Assembly: GCA_015068235.1 (NCBI GenBank)
Contig: SVKY01000018.1
Span: 1 to 38,514 of the forward strand
DNA: 38,514 bases
Source of the DNA: Oscillospiraceae bacterium
Lineage (GTDB): Bacteria; Bacillota; Clostridia; Oscillospirales; Oscillospiraceae
Direction: 5' to 3'
Made by a program: the position numbers and the translations under genes. The notes under the pieces were generated by a model that was not told the origin of the DNA, ran no database searches, and saw only the letters and a program-made list of their open reading frames with translations. Shown in pieces: positions 13,118 through 19,679 of this stretch (position 1 is its first letter; every line of letters begins with the position of its first letter).

Positions 13118-13891
13118 TCAATCGAGCGAATCCATATAATTAGTCATTACCTGCTTGTGCATTTTTCGCTCGCAAGCGTATTCTAAATTCATCAAATAGC
13201 GTTCTTGTATGCTCATTCCGGTACGCCGGAAAGTGCCGGAGCCTACACCATGATAACAGTCGAAGTCAATAAATGATGTTAGCTGTTGCGCCTTAGGACT
13301 ACGGCGAATCGTGCGTAATGCTTTACTCTCACGCTGCTTTACCGTTTGTGGATAAACGCCGACACATTGCGCAATCTCTGCAAAACTCAAACTGTCATAA
13401 TAATGCAGCCGCAAAACCTCACTCTGGTCCTCGGGTAAGGTTGACAGTGTTTCTTCCAATGCCTCATGAAGCTGCACTTGAAATAGCTTTTCCTCTTGTG
13501 CTAATAGTTCCGCTTCGCCGTATGGATCCGCAACGGATTCACCTAACGTCAGATCATCGTCTATCTGCAACGGAGCATCCAGGCTTACCGCGTCATGCAA
13601 CGGGTCATCCTTGTGCGCCCGTAAGCCGTAGGTATCAAGAAAGGCTTTTTTGAGATACATGGTAAGCCATGTTGTAAACGCACTCACCGGCTGAAAGGTT
13701 TTGACCGCCTCTGCGAATGCAATATACCCACTACTGATTAGGTCATCCACCGTCACGCCACGCGCACCATCGAAGCGAAATACCCACTTGTGCGCCATCT
13801 TATAGACCCAACGCTTAATCTGTTCCCACAACTGAGGCATAAGCTCCGCTTCACCCTTCTGAATTTTCATAGCAAGCTCTTCATTCGTCAT
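13118..13891 (-). CDS. Sigma-70-family RNA polymerase sigma factor of the element
   Basis: A 257-residue protein. Region 2 (residues about 15-90) includes VDDLISSGYIAFAEAVKTF and FTTWLTMYLKKAF. Region 4 (about 140-195) has LPEDQSEVLRLHYYDSLSF and the HTH EIAQCVGVYPQTVKQRESKAL. A C-terminal extension of about 55 residues is unlike housekeeping sigma factors. GGAGG precedes ATG 13891. It is the last gene of the scaffold-capsid operon, so it may drive late transcription of the satellite or redirect host or helper transcription. Sigma factors are known late regulators in phages, but the promoter it recognises is not visible. Confidence 0.9.
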   Translation of the reverse strand: MTNEELAMKIQKGEAELMPQLWEQIKRWVYKMAHKWVFRFDGARGVTVDDLISSGYIAFAEAVKTFQPVSAFTTWLTMYLKKAFLDTYGLRAHKDDPLHDAVSLDAPLQIDDDLTLGESVADPYGEAELLAQEEKLFQVQLHEALEETLSTLPEDQSEVLRLHYYDSLSFAEIAQCVGVYPQTVKQRESKALRTIRRSPKAQQLTSFIDFDCYHGVGSGTFRRTGMSIQERYLMNLEYACERKMHKQVMTNYMDSLD

Positions 13892-13969
13892 AACAAACCT
13901 CCGCTATAGATGAATTGCCCGACACAGTTCACACCATGCCGGGCAGAAAAGGAGGATAAATTACACAGA

Positions 13970-14812
13970 TTACTCTGCAGTAATTTCCTGATAATAAATA
14001 GCCTTCGCCTTGTTTTCGAGGACAAATGCATCATAGACAATTCGTCCTTCGACCAAGGATCCGGAAATGCCGGGAGGATTTTCATGTACAGTATAATCCT
14101 CCAGTTTGACAGGGGCAACGGTTGCGCAGAGGTGAGCGATCATAAATCCGAACTTTGCCGGCAAACGGTTTGCAGGGATCTTCTGTACGCTCATACCATC
14201 GAGCATAGCGATCACACCTTTAAGGCGCAGATCGTTACCAATGTCCGTCTCCATGGCGATGTCCTTGCACTTCTTCATCAGTGCATATGTTGTCGGAGTA
14301 ACAACAAGTACACGATCGGTTTCAGGGACCTGTGCATCATCCAGGGACTTGGAGCCGTTGAGAATTTCGGAATAGATGTTTTCCGGAGTAAGTGCAATTG
14401 CCTCCGGTTTTGTGTCGGCCTTTTCGCACATGACACCGTAAGTGTAAGTGTCTACCTCAGGGATCGTTACTTCCCTATTCTGCCGTGCAAGTGCCGAAGC
14501 TGCAGCAACCTGCTGTGCGGTTTCGTCACCATCGAGCTTGTCAATCGCAAAAGTGAAGGAACGATCTTTTTTCAATGCCATTCGCTCAGTTGTTGCCGAC
14601 AGGCTCTCTACAGCACCGTAACGACTCCAGTTACCTTCACCGGGGCCCGAACGTCCGTAGTCGTTCATTGCGGCGGTAGTGACCTTGTAGATTTTTACGG
14701 CATGTGCGCCGTCCCAGTCGAAGTCCTGGTTCGTTAAAAGCTCTTTCTTGCTCTCTGTAGCGAATTGTTCGTCTACATGAGGTAAAAATTTTTCAGTTAG
14801 CTCAATAGCCAT
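13970..14812 (-). CDS. Phage major capsid protein
   Basis: A 280-residue protein starting MAIELTEKFLPHVDEQFATE, with TNQDFDWDGAHAVKIYKV, SFTFAIDKLDGDET, PEVDTYTYGVM and the C-terminal PPGISGSLVEGRIVYDAFVLE. These segments match my memory of HK97-fold major capsid proteins in Firmicutes phages that pair with DUF4355 scaffolds. It would form the procapsid shell. The gene lies 6 bp after the scaffold gene and 78 bp before the sigma factor, with a weak hairpin (TGCCCG/CGGGCA) in between. There is no prohead protease nearby, consistent with a separate scaffold protein. Confidence 0.88.
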   Translation of the reverse strand: MAIELTEKFLPHVDEQFATESKKELLTNQDFDWDGAHAVKIYKVTTAAMNDYGRSGPGEGNWSRYGAVESLSATTERMALKKDRSFTFAIDKLDGDETAQQVAAASALARQNREVTIPEVDTYTYGVMCEKADTKPEAIALTPENIYSEILNGSKSLDDAQVPETDRVLVVTPTTYALMKKCKDIAMETDIGNDLRLKGVIAMLDGMSVQKIPANRLPAKFGFMIAHLCATVAPVKLEDYTVHENPPGISGSLVEGRIVYDAFVLENKAKAIYYQEITAE

Positions 14813-14818
14813 AGTAGA

Positions 14819-15268
14819 TTAACTCCTTTGCTTCAATTTGAAAGCATCGGCAATCTGACTTTCTGAAGGATTGGAGAAGTCGCTGCTTTGATGGCTCATT
14901 CCGGTACGCATACGAACACCTGAACTTTGATTGCTTGCACCCTGGGAAGCAAATCCGGCCTCACGGAGCTTTTCCACGCTTGCCTTAAATTTATCAGGAT
15001 CGTTGGTATCCAGTATATCCAAAAGAACCGAATCACCGCCGGTATCAAGCAAATACTCTCTGCATGCAAGCTTTGACTCTCGTGCAGCGAGCTCTTGCTC
15101 CTTTACGCTCGGGTTATTATGCTTCGCACGTTCCTTTGCAAGCCGCTCTGAAACGATACGGTTAACTTCTTCTTGGGTAAAAGTCTTATTGCCCTGACCC
15201 TCGTTATCCTCCGGGGTGGAGTTGTTGGGCTGCTGCTCGATGCTCTTATCGTCGATCTGTTCGCTCAT
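14819..15268 (-). CDS. Phage capsid scaffolding protein (DUF4355 type)
   Basis: A 149-residue polar protein. An acidic Gln/Asn-rich start is followed by FTQEEVNRIVSERLAKERAK and a charged coiled-coil (QELAARESKLACREYLL), then a Ser-rich tail. This is the DUF4355 scaffold pattern, which normally directly precedes the capsid gene as here. The scaffold directs capsid assembly and size. GGAGGT precedes ATG 15268. Transcription starts about 155 bp upstream after a long leader with a terminator-like hairpin. Confidence 0.87.
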   Translation of the reverse strand: MSEQIDDKSIEQQPNNSTPEDNEGQGNKTFTQEEVNRIVSERLAKERAKHNNPSVKEQELAARESKLACREYLLDTGGDSVLLDILDTNDPDKFKASVEKLREAGFASQGASNQSSGVRMRTGMSHQSSDFSNPSESQIADAFKLKQRS

Positions 15269-15310
15269 AATAGGTACCTCCGTTTTACGCCTTGAGTGCG
15301 GCTAAATAGC

Positions 15311-15351
15311 AAAAAGGACATGGTAACAGAACGAATCTGCTTCCCATGTCC
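15311..15351 (-). terminator. Terminator-like hairpin in the scaffold-capsid leader (possible attenuator)
   Basis: On the minus strand GGACATGG (from 15351) pairs with CCATGTCC (to 15316), followed by TTTTT. It lies about 75 nt after the predicted start of the capsid operon transcript and before its first gene, so it could stop the transcript early unless read through. An upstream stem GGTAC/GTACC in the same leader could compete or assist. Confidence 0.6.
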
Positions 15352-15430
15352 ATATAGACTAACCACACAAGAATTGCGTAGCGGTACTCTGCTTATTCAG
15401 TTGTTGCGGTACCAAATCCAATTCGCCCAT

Positions 15431-15460
15431 ATTATAGCACAGAAAACGGCCGTTTGTCAA
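15431..15460 (-). promoter_or_regulatory. Capsid operon promoter with palindromic operator
   Basis: On the minus strand TTGACA (15455-15460) and TATAAT (15431-15436) are 18 bp apart. The spacer contains a perfect 12-bp palindrome AAACGGCCGTTT (15444-15455), partly overlapping the -35 box, which looks like a repressor site. A consensus sigma-A promoter means the capsid genes need not depend on the element's own sigma factor. Confidence 0.75.
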
Positions 15461-15540
15461 CAACTACGCTATGTCTGAATGTTAGGTTTTGTTAAGTTTT
15501 CCGCCTACAGCCTCCAAAAGAGAAAGCAGCAGGCGGCATT

Positions 15541-15702
15541 TTAGTTTTTGGTTTTTTTCTGAGTGTTTGCGTAAATGTGAAGGAACGGAGGGTGACGATC
15601 GCTGTAGCGCACATCAACACCGCCACAGATCGAGCTGACAAAGCGGATGATCAGCAAAGCCGTCTCCTTCTCCTCAGGCTTGTATGTAATTTTAACCTTC
15701 AT
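15541..15702 (-). CDS. Small conserved-type phage protein (53 residues)
   Basis: Reads MKVKITYKPEEKETALLII, then a middle part with GGVDVRYSDRHPP, and ends in Lys-rich FLHIYANTQ. GGAGGGAG precedes ATG 15702. I recall similar short proteins in clostridial prophages, of unknown function. It ends the early operon, in front of the capsid promoter. Confidence 0.78.
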   Translation of the reverse strand: MKVKITYKPEEKETALLIIRFVSSICGGVDVRYSDRHPPFLHIYANTQKKTKN

Positions 15703-15738
15703 AACTCTCCCTCCTGCACTCTGCGCAAAGCGAGGATA

Positions 15739-16032
15739 TCAATTTCCAATGCTTGCTCCCCCATTATAACCATTCATATAGGCATCTTTCATCAGAAGTA
15801 CAACAGAGTCAAAGTCATGATCCTCGCCAAACGCCTGGATCCCCCATGCAGTAAAACTATCGTCATCCGCTGCAGGCCGTCCGGCTGTTGCATCCTCACG
15901 GCCTCTCTGCTCAAATTCTGCCGATATCTTTTCGAGCCCTCGTGCAAAGCGATACAGAGCCGACTCATTTACCTGATTTCCGTTACGCTTTCTCTTTGCC
16001 ACAAACTCCGGTACATACTTCGTAAATTTCAT
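15739..16032 (-). CDS. Hypothetical protein of the satellite early operon
   Basis: 97 residues from ATG 16032, which overlaps the stop of the upstream gene as ATGA with GAGGA upstream. The N-terminus is basic (MKFTKYVPEFVAKRKRNG), followed by an acidic, Gly/Asn-rich C-terminus. No family is recognised. Confidence 0.75.
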   Translation of the reverse strand: MKFTKYVPEFVAKRKRNGNQVNESALYRFARGLEKISAEFEQRGREDATAGRPAADDDSFTAWGIQAFGEDHDFDSVVLLMKDAYMNGYNGGASIGN

Positions 16033-16214
16033 ACTTGACAATCCTCCTCGTTTTTTGATAAAATGGAGGTGGATCCGTGGTCTGGTAAATCACTATCCAC
16101 CTTGCCGCTCTCGATGTTGGTAGCATCGGGGGCGGCTCTCTCTTTTTGGCAATCGCAGACTTCGCCTGGATCTAAGTGACAACCGCAATACGGGCATACT
16201 CTGTAATAGCTCAT
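16029..16214 (-). CDS. Small zinc-ribbon protein
   Basis: 61 residues starting MSYYRVCPYCGCHLDPGEVC, with DC following: Cys residues at 7, 10, 12, 20 and 22 form a likely zinc site. The rest is polar and unstructured. Four-base overlaps with both neighbours indicate coupled translation. A DNA- or protein-binding adaptor is plausible but not shown. Confidence 0.82.
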   Translation of the reverse strand: MSYYRVCPYCGCHLDPGEVCDCQKERAAPDATNIESGKVDSDLPDHGSTSILSKNEEDCQV

Positions 16215-16492
16215 ACAAAATAGCCCCCGAAAATATTATCAAGAAAAACCTCGGTAAAGATCAACTCGTTTTCGGTCATGCAGGACAGCAGCCGGAAGAT
16301 CTTCATATGGTCTGCAAGCCTTGCCGTCTGCTCTCCCGTTATGGAATTGTGAAAATCAACGAATTTCTGACAAGCCGCCTCGTTTCTTTCCATCTCTGCA
16401 CAATGCTTTTCAAGCTCGTCCATCGGTGCATCAAGCAGTACATTCGCATAAGCGGCTAAGTTCTGATTGATTGCAGTATTTTCTTCTTTCAT
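16211..16492 (-). CDS. Hypothetical helical protein
   Basis: 93 residues, mostly alpha-helical and acidic (MDELEKHCAEMERNEAAC; later MTENELIFTEVFLDNIF). AGGAGGT precedes ATG 16492. No recognisable family. It lies between the DnaC-like loader and the zinc-ribbon gene in the early operon. Confidence 0.75.
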   Translation of the reverse strand: MKEENTAINQNLAAYANVLLDAPMDELEKHCAEMERNEAACQKFVDFHNSITGEQTARLADHMKIFRLLSCMTENELIFTEVFLDNIFGGYFV

Positions 16493-16505
16493 TGGTTATA
16501 ACCTC

Positions 16506-17354
16506 CTATAAATTTATTTGATTTCGTAAGCGGTAATTTTTCGCCTTGTCTTTTCGAATATTCAGCGGTGCGGATCGTTCGTATAGCCTACCGCCGATAG
16601 CTTCATCAATATCGAGTATTTCGATCGCTGTAAACTCACTTGAAATAATCGTCACCATTTCGGGATTGTTGTAGCGGTAATTCAGAATTTCAAAGGCGAT
16701 ATTTACATCTGCGCTTGTGGGGCGTTGCTCGCTTCCATCGAGATTTTTGCCCGTCTTGAACAAATCATCTATGTAGAGAACTTTCGCCTTTTTGAAGCCG
16801 TTTATAAGGCTCTCTCGCTGTTCGAGCGTAAGATCTCGCACTTTCAGCTTCATGACCGCATCACGCCATTGCATATACTGTACCTCTTGACCGGATAGCA
16901 ACAGCTCTCTACAAATGGCGGTACATAGATGCGTTTTACCGCAGCCGGATTGACCGCCGATAAAGAACCATCCTTGCGGAGCTTTGGCGAAGTCCTGCGC
17001 CGCTTGCTTTACGGTCTTCTGCCATTCCTCCGTAGCGATCCATTTTGCAAAAGATATTGACATTATATCTTTTATTCCGCTACACTTTGCCCTCATGATA
17101 GAACGCCGTGTAGGCGCACATTTGCAATCATAAGCCGTCCTGTACGAAAGTCCGTTTTTCTTTACGATCTTGTAAAACTCGCCACGGTTCATACACTCAG
17201 CGCAGTCATAGCCGTCTCTTTCGTTGAGATGTCCCGGCGTTTTGTTCAACTGGTCTACTTGCCACTGCTCATATTCATCCTGAGACATTTGCTCAAAGGT
17301 CAATTCCTTTCGAGAGGTCCCATCCATCGCCATTGATTCTGTTATTGCTTCCAC
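16506..17354 (-). CDS. DnaC-like helicase loader (AAA+ ATPase) with N-terminal zinc site
   Basis: About 282 residues from GTG 17354, which has GGAAGGGG upstream; the open frame continues to TTG 17381 and ATG 17333 is another option. The N-terminal part holds CAECMNRGEF and CKC, a probable zinc site. The AAA+ core has Walker A IGGQSGCGKTHLC, Walker B VLYIDDLFK, and sensor-like TIISSEFT. It loads replicative helicase at the origin. It follows the initiator gene with overlap. The element has no helicase of its own, so it probably recruits the host DnaB. Confidence 0.92.
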   Translation of the reverse strand: MEAITESMAMDGTSRKELTFEQMSQDEYEQWQVDQLNKTPGHLNERDGYDCAECMNRGEFYKIVKKNGLSYRTAYDCKCAPTRRSIMRAKCSGIKDIMSISFAKWIATEEWQKTVKQAAQDFAKAPQGWFFIGGQSGCGKTHLCTAICRELLLSGQEVQYMQWRDAVMKLKVRDLTLEQRESLINGFKKAKVLYIDDLFKTGKNLDGSEQRPTSADVNIAFEILNYRYNNPEMVTIISSEFTAIEILDIDEAIGGRLYERSAPLNIRKDKAKNYRLRNQINL

Positions 17355-18033
17355 TCTTGGTATCACCCCTTCCGTTGTCAAATTGATTGCTCTCCCAGGT
17401 TCTGACAGCGGCCTTCCAGTCCTTCATTTTGGACTTACCGACCATCCATCCGTTAGCGGTGTAGTAATCGACAAAGCGCACAGGATCGACGCTGTTGCCT
17501 CGTTCCTTGCAATATTCCCTAACTTCATCCACAGACGGAGGAAAAAAGCGGTTGTGCGGCGGCTTAGCCGCCTTATTACCCTCTCCTTTTGTTTCTGCAT
17601 CTGCATCTGCTTCTGCTTCTGTAGACACCCCTATAGGGTGGCATAGGGGGGCTATAGGGGTGGTATGAGAATCATTATCAAACTCATAATCATTTTCTGA
17701 ATCATAATCAGAATCTAAATCAAAATCATAATCCTGCTTGTTTTTAGGTTGTGTCTTTTGGTTGTTTTTAGGTTGTTTTCGAGCATTCTGATTTCCAACG
17801 GGTGCGCCACCTTTCTTGCCGTTCGAAATGCTAGCGCGATATCGTTTGTTCGATGAATCAATATTTGGGCGCATCAAAATAAACAGACTATTCGCAACCG
17901 GCGATAAATTTTCCGGCTCCTTATCCTTCAAGCTATATTCACAAATGGAATCATATAGGGCGAGCCGTTCAGCATCGGGTAAGATTTTCATAGATTCGTA
18001 GAATGATTCTTGAATAAGCGCAGCCTTGCTCAA
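17293..18033 (-). CDS. Replication initiator-like protein (DUF6291/DnaD-like)
   Basis: 246 residues. The N-terminal domain (1-75: QESFYESMKILPDAERLALY) matches my memory of DUF6291. A low-complexity middle (about 85-150) is Gln/Lys/Asn-rich, then very acidic with Asp-Tyr/Asp-Phe and Glu-Ala repeats. The C-terminal part (FFPPSVDEVREYCKERGN, later MKDWKAAVRTWE) is a common replication-organiser domain. With the loader downstream it likely recognises the origin, which appears to lie within the low-complexity coding stretch. GAGCAAGGC is a weak ribosome site. Confidence 0.86.
   Translation of the reverse strand: MSKAALIQESFYESMKILPDAERLALYDSICEYSLKDKEPENLSPVANSLFILMRPNIDSSNKRYRASISNGKKGGAPVGNQNARKQPKNNQKTQPKNKQDYDFDLDSDYDSENDYEFDNDSHTTPIAPLCHPIGVSTEAEADADAETKGEGNKAAKPPHNRFFPPSVDEVREYCKERGNSVDPVRFVDYYTANGWMVGKSKMKDWKAAVRTWESNQFDNGRGDTKSGSNNRINGDGWDLSKGIDL
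17627..17776. other. Candidate satellite origin inside the initiator gene
   Basis: Three G-rich repeats ATAGGG start at 17633, 17643 and 17654, about one helical turn apart. ACCCCTATAG (17627-17636) is the inverse of CTATAGGGGT (17652-17661). An AT-rich run with repeated AATCATAATC-like units follows (17664-17733). Two identical 15-mers TTGTTTTTAGGTTGT stand at 17738-17752 and 17762-17776, 24 bp apart. Repeats plus an AT-rich unwinding zone is the usual origin design. The role is inferred; part of the repetition could instead reflect low-complexity protein coding. Confidence 0.5.
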
Positions 18034-18036
18034 CAG

Positions 18037-18351
18037 TCAGTCTCCATCCTGTACCGCATTGGATGCCATCTGTTCTTCCATTGCAAGATATTCTTCTGCG
18101 ACAAGCTCGTTATATGCCTGGTTCAGATCAATGGTGATGATCGTCTTATGTACCTCACCGATCTGCAGCACACGGAAGCCCTGACGGTTATACAGACGGT
18201 AGATAATATCTTCATCGCCCAAGCCGACCATTGCGCCGGCCTGCAGCTTTGCCTTTTCCATGATGATAGTATCATCCATCTTTTCGCCCGTGCGCTCGTC
18301 ACGGATTTTCACGGAATATGCACGGACAGGGATTTTAATTTCAGACTTCAT
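18037..18351 (-). CDS. Hypothetical protein of the satellite early operon
   Basis: 104 residues, beginning MKSEIKIPVRAYSVKI, then an alpha/beta middle (IIYRLYNRQGFRVLQIGEVHK) and an acidic tail. It overlaps the excisionase gene by 11 bp and precedes the initiator by 4 bp. No family is recognised. Confidence 0.78.
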   Translation of the reverse strand: MKSEIKIPVRAYSVKIRDERTGEKMDDTIIMEKAKLQAGAMVGLGDEDIIYRLYNRQGFRVLQIGEVHKTIITIDLNQAYNELVAEEYLAMEEQMASNAVQDGD

Positions 18352-18553
18352 AGTTATACCAACCTTTCTCTGCTTGTTCTTCTACCCAAATGGGCAACTT
18401 CTTTGCGGATACCAGCACACGCTTACCGACACGGATAGCCGGAAAGCCTTTGATCCTTGCGAGCTGATACATTTTTGACGTGCTAACTCCGACAAGCTCA
18501 GCCGCTTCGGCGATGGTCAGAGTCAGCTTTTCACGCTTGATTACAGTTTCCAT
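18341..18553 (-). CDS. xis: Excisionase-type HTH protein
   Basis: 70 residues with the MerR-like winged HTH of the excisionase family (HTH_17): LTIAEAAELVGVSTSKMYQLA, then GFPAIRVGKRVLVSAKKLP. It probably binds the att region and steers the integrase toward excision. It lies just after the Cro-like gene, so derepression would express it with the replication genes. Confidence 0.9.
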   Translation of the reverse strand: METVIKREKLTLTIAEAAELVGVSTSKMYQLARIKGFPAIRVGKRVLVSAKKLPIWVEEQAEKGWYNYEV

Positions 18554-18556
18554 TGA

Positions 18557-18754
18557 TTACTCCTCCTTCATGATTTCGGCAACCGACACGCCTAAACCTT
18601 CGGCGATGCGTGCAGCTGTTTCAGGGCGGCAAGTGCCACGGGTTAATACGGTGCTAAGATTGTTAGCCTGCATTCCCATCTTCTCAGCAAGGGCTTTCGT
18701 AGTCAAGCCGTTTAGCGCCATGCAAACCTTGATTTTGCGTTTATCAAATTCCAT
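18557..18754 (-). CDS. Cro-like XRE regulator
   Basis: 65 residues from ATG 18754, with AAGGAGGTG 9 bases upstream; the frame extends further but lacks a site there. The HTH is at about 10-50 (LNGLTTKALAEKMGMQANNLSTV). It is the first gene of the minus-strand early operon, divergent from the CI-like repressor, the position of cro. Confidence 0.88.
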   Translation of the reverse strand: MEFDKRKIKVCMALNGLTTKALAEKMGMQANNLSTVLTRGTCRPETAARIAEGLGVSVAEIMKEE

Positions 18755-18781
18755 TCGTTTGTACACCTCCTTAATTTTTTT

Positions 18782-18883
18782 CACATTCGTTTGAATGTGT
18801 TTTTATAATAGCATACTCATTTGAATATGTCAATAGGGAAAATATATATTTTTGATTGCTTTTTTGAATTTTTCTGCTATAAT
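18782..18883. promoter_or_regulatory. Divergent switch region of the satellite: two operators, two promoters
   Basis: Operator 1 is CACATTC-GTTT-GAATGTG (18782-18799), perfect. Operator 2 is CATACTC-ATTT-GAATATG (18812-18829), one mismatch. The early (minus) promoter TTGACA (18828-18833) and TATTAT (18805-18810), 17-bp spacer, lies between and over them. The repressor (plus) promoter has TGC-TATAAT (18878-18883), an extended -10, with weak TTGCTT upstream. The repressor promoter is outside the operators, so repressor would shut the early operon while staying on. Confidence 0.78.
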
Positions 18884-18902
18884 AGACATTGGGTGATTAA
18901 CA

Positions 18903-19520
18903 ATGACTATAGGTGAACGAATAAAGGAAGCTCGAAAATACCGCAATATGACACAAAAGCAGCTTGCTGATGCTGCTGAAGTAGCAACCGGGACTATTCA
19001 ACAATATGAGTTAGGCAAACGAGAGCCACGCTATGAAATCTTAGTAAGATTAGCAAGTGCCTTAAATTTTTCCGTTTCAGCTTTATGCAATAGTGAGCCT
19101 TATTCAATAAGAGATTTAGCTCCCGAAGTCATTAGTGATGAAATTAACAAATCTCGCTATTTTGATATGTACCTCAGCTCCCTAGGTTTTCAGGTTTTTG
19201 AAGATTCTGGCCTTGGATCTCTTGGCTATGATTTTCTTGAAGAGTATTCGTATGATGGCCAGAATGATCACACTTTAATTGTAGATCACAATCGAGGCAA
19301 GTTATATCTTCTCGACAGTGCCCAATATGAATATGCAATTCAGCATAGCGTTGAAACATATACAAAGTTTTTTATTGACGATCTAATTGCTAAAGGTATC
19401 GAGGTATATGACGACGGCACTGGAGGATGGTTGAAAGCCGATCCCCGTAAAGGGCAACAAGAAGAATTTAGAAATTCAATCGGTAAGCCCAAAGCAACAG
19501 AAAAGCCGCCCCAGGACTAA
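18903..19520 (+). CDS. CI-like XRE repressor of the satellite
   Basis: 205 residues. The N-terminal HTH (residues 1-60: RIKEARKYRNMTQKQLADAA, TGTIQQYE) is typical. The C-terminal 130 residues (YDFLEEYSYDGQNDHTLIVD and onward) lack a Ser-Lys peptidase dyad, so release probably depends on an anti-repressor or helper-phage protein rather than RecA cleavage, as in known phage-inducible islands. This regulatory inference is not shown directly. Confidence 0.9.
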   Translation: MTIGERIKEARKYRNMTQKQLADAAEVATGTIQQYELGKREPRYEILVRLASALNFSVSALCNSEPYSIRDLAPEVISDEINKSRYFDMYLSSLGFQVFEDSGLGSLGYDFLEEYSYDGQNDHTLIVDHNRGKLYLLDSAQYEYAIQHSVETYTKFFIDDLIAKGIEVYDDGTGGWLKADPRKGQQEEFRNSIGKPKATEKPPQD

Positions 19521-19679
19521 CCCGAAGCGGCGTAAACGCATAAAAAGACCGTGCAGGAGCGGCAACTCCGACACGGTCGATGCAACACAAATACCCAGAC
19601 GATCAAATCATAAGCACCAGTGCGCCCTTGTATTATAATTCCTTTCGGGCGCATTGTCAAGAAAGGAGTTTATTTTTTT
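19521..19679 (+). other. Structured leader between repressor and integrase
   Basis: No gene. A hairpin GCCGC/GCGGC overlaps the repressor stop. GACCGTG (19547-19553) pairs with CACGGTC (19572-19578), with inner GGAG/CTCC. TGCGCCC (19621-19627) pairs with GGGCGCA (19647-19653) around a TATTATAATT-containing loop. The last hairpin ends 10 bp before the integrase ribosome site AAAGGAG and may tune integrase expression. Confidence 0.5.

Noticed and set aside
15370..15424. T-box riboswitch in the capsid leader
   Set aside because: A GGTACCGC element precedes a terminator, but the specifier loop and antiterminator of a T-box are not visible, and the downstream genes are phage structural genes.
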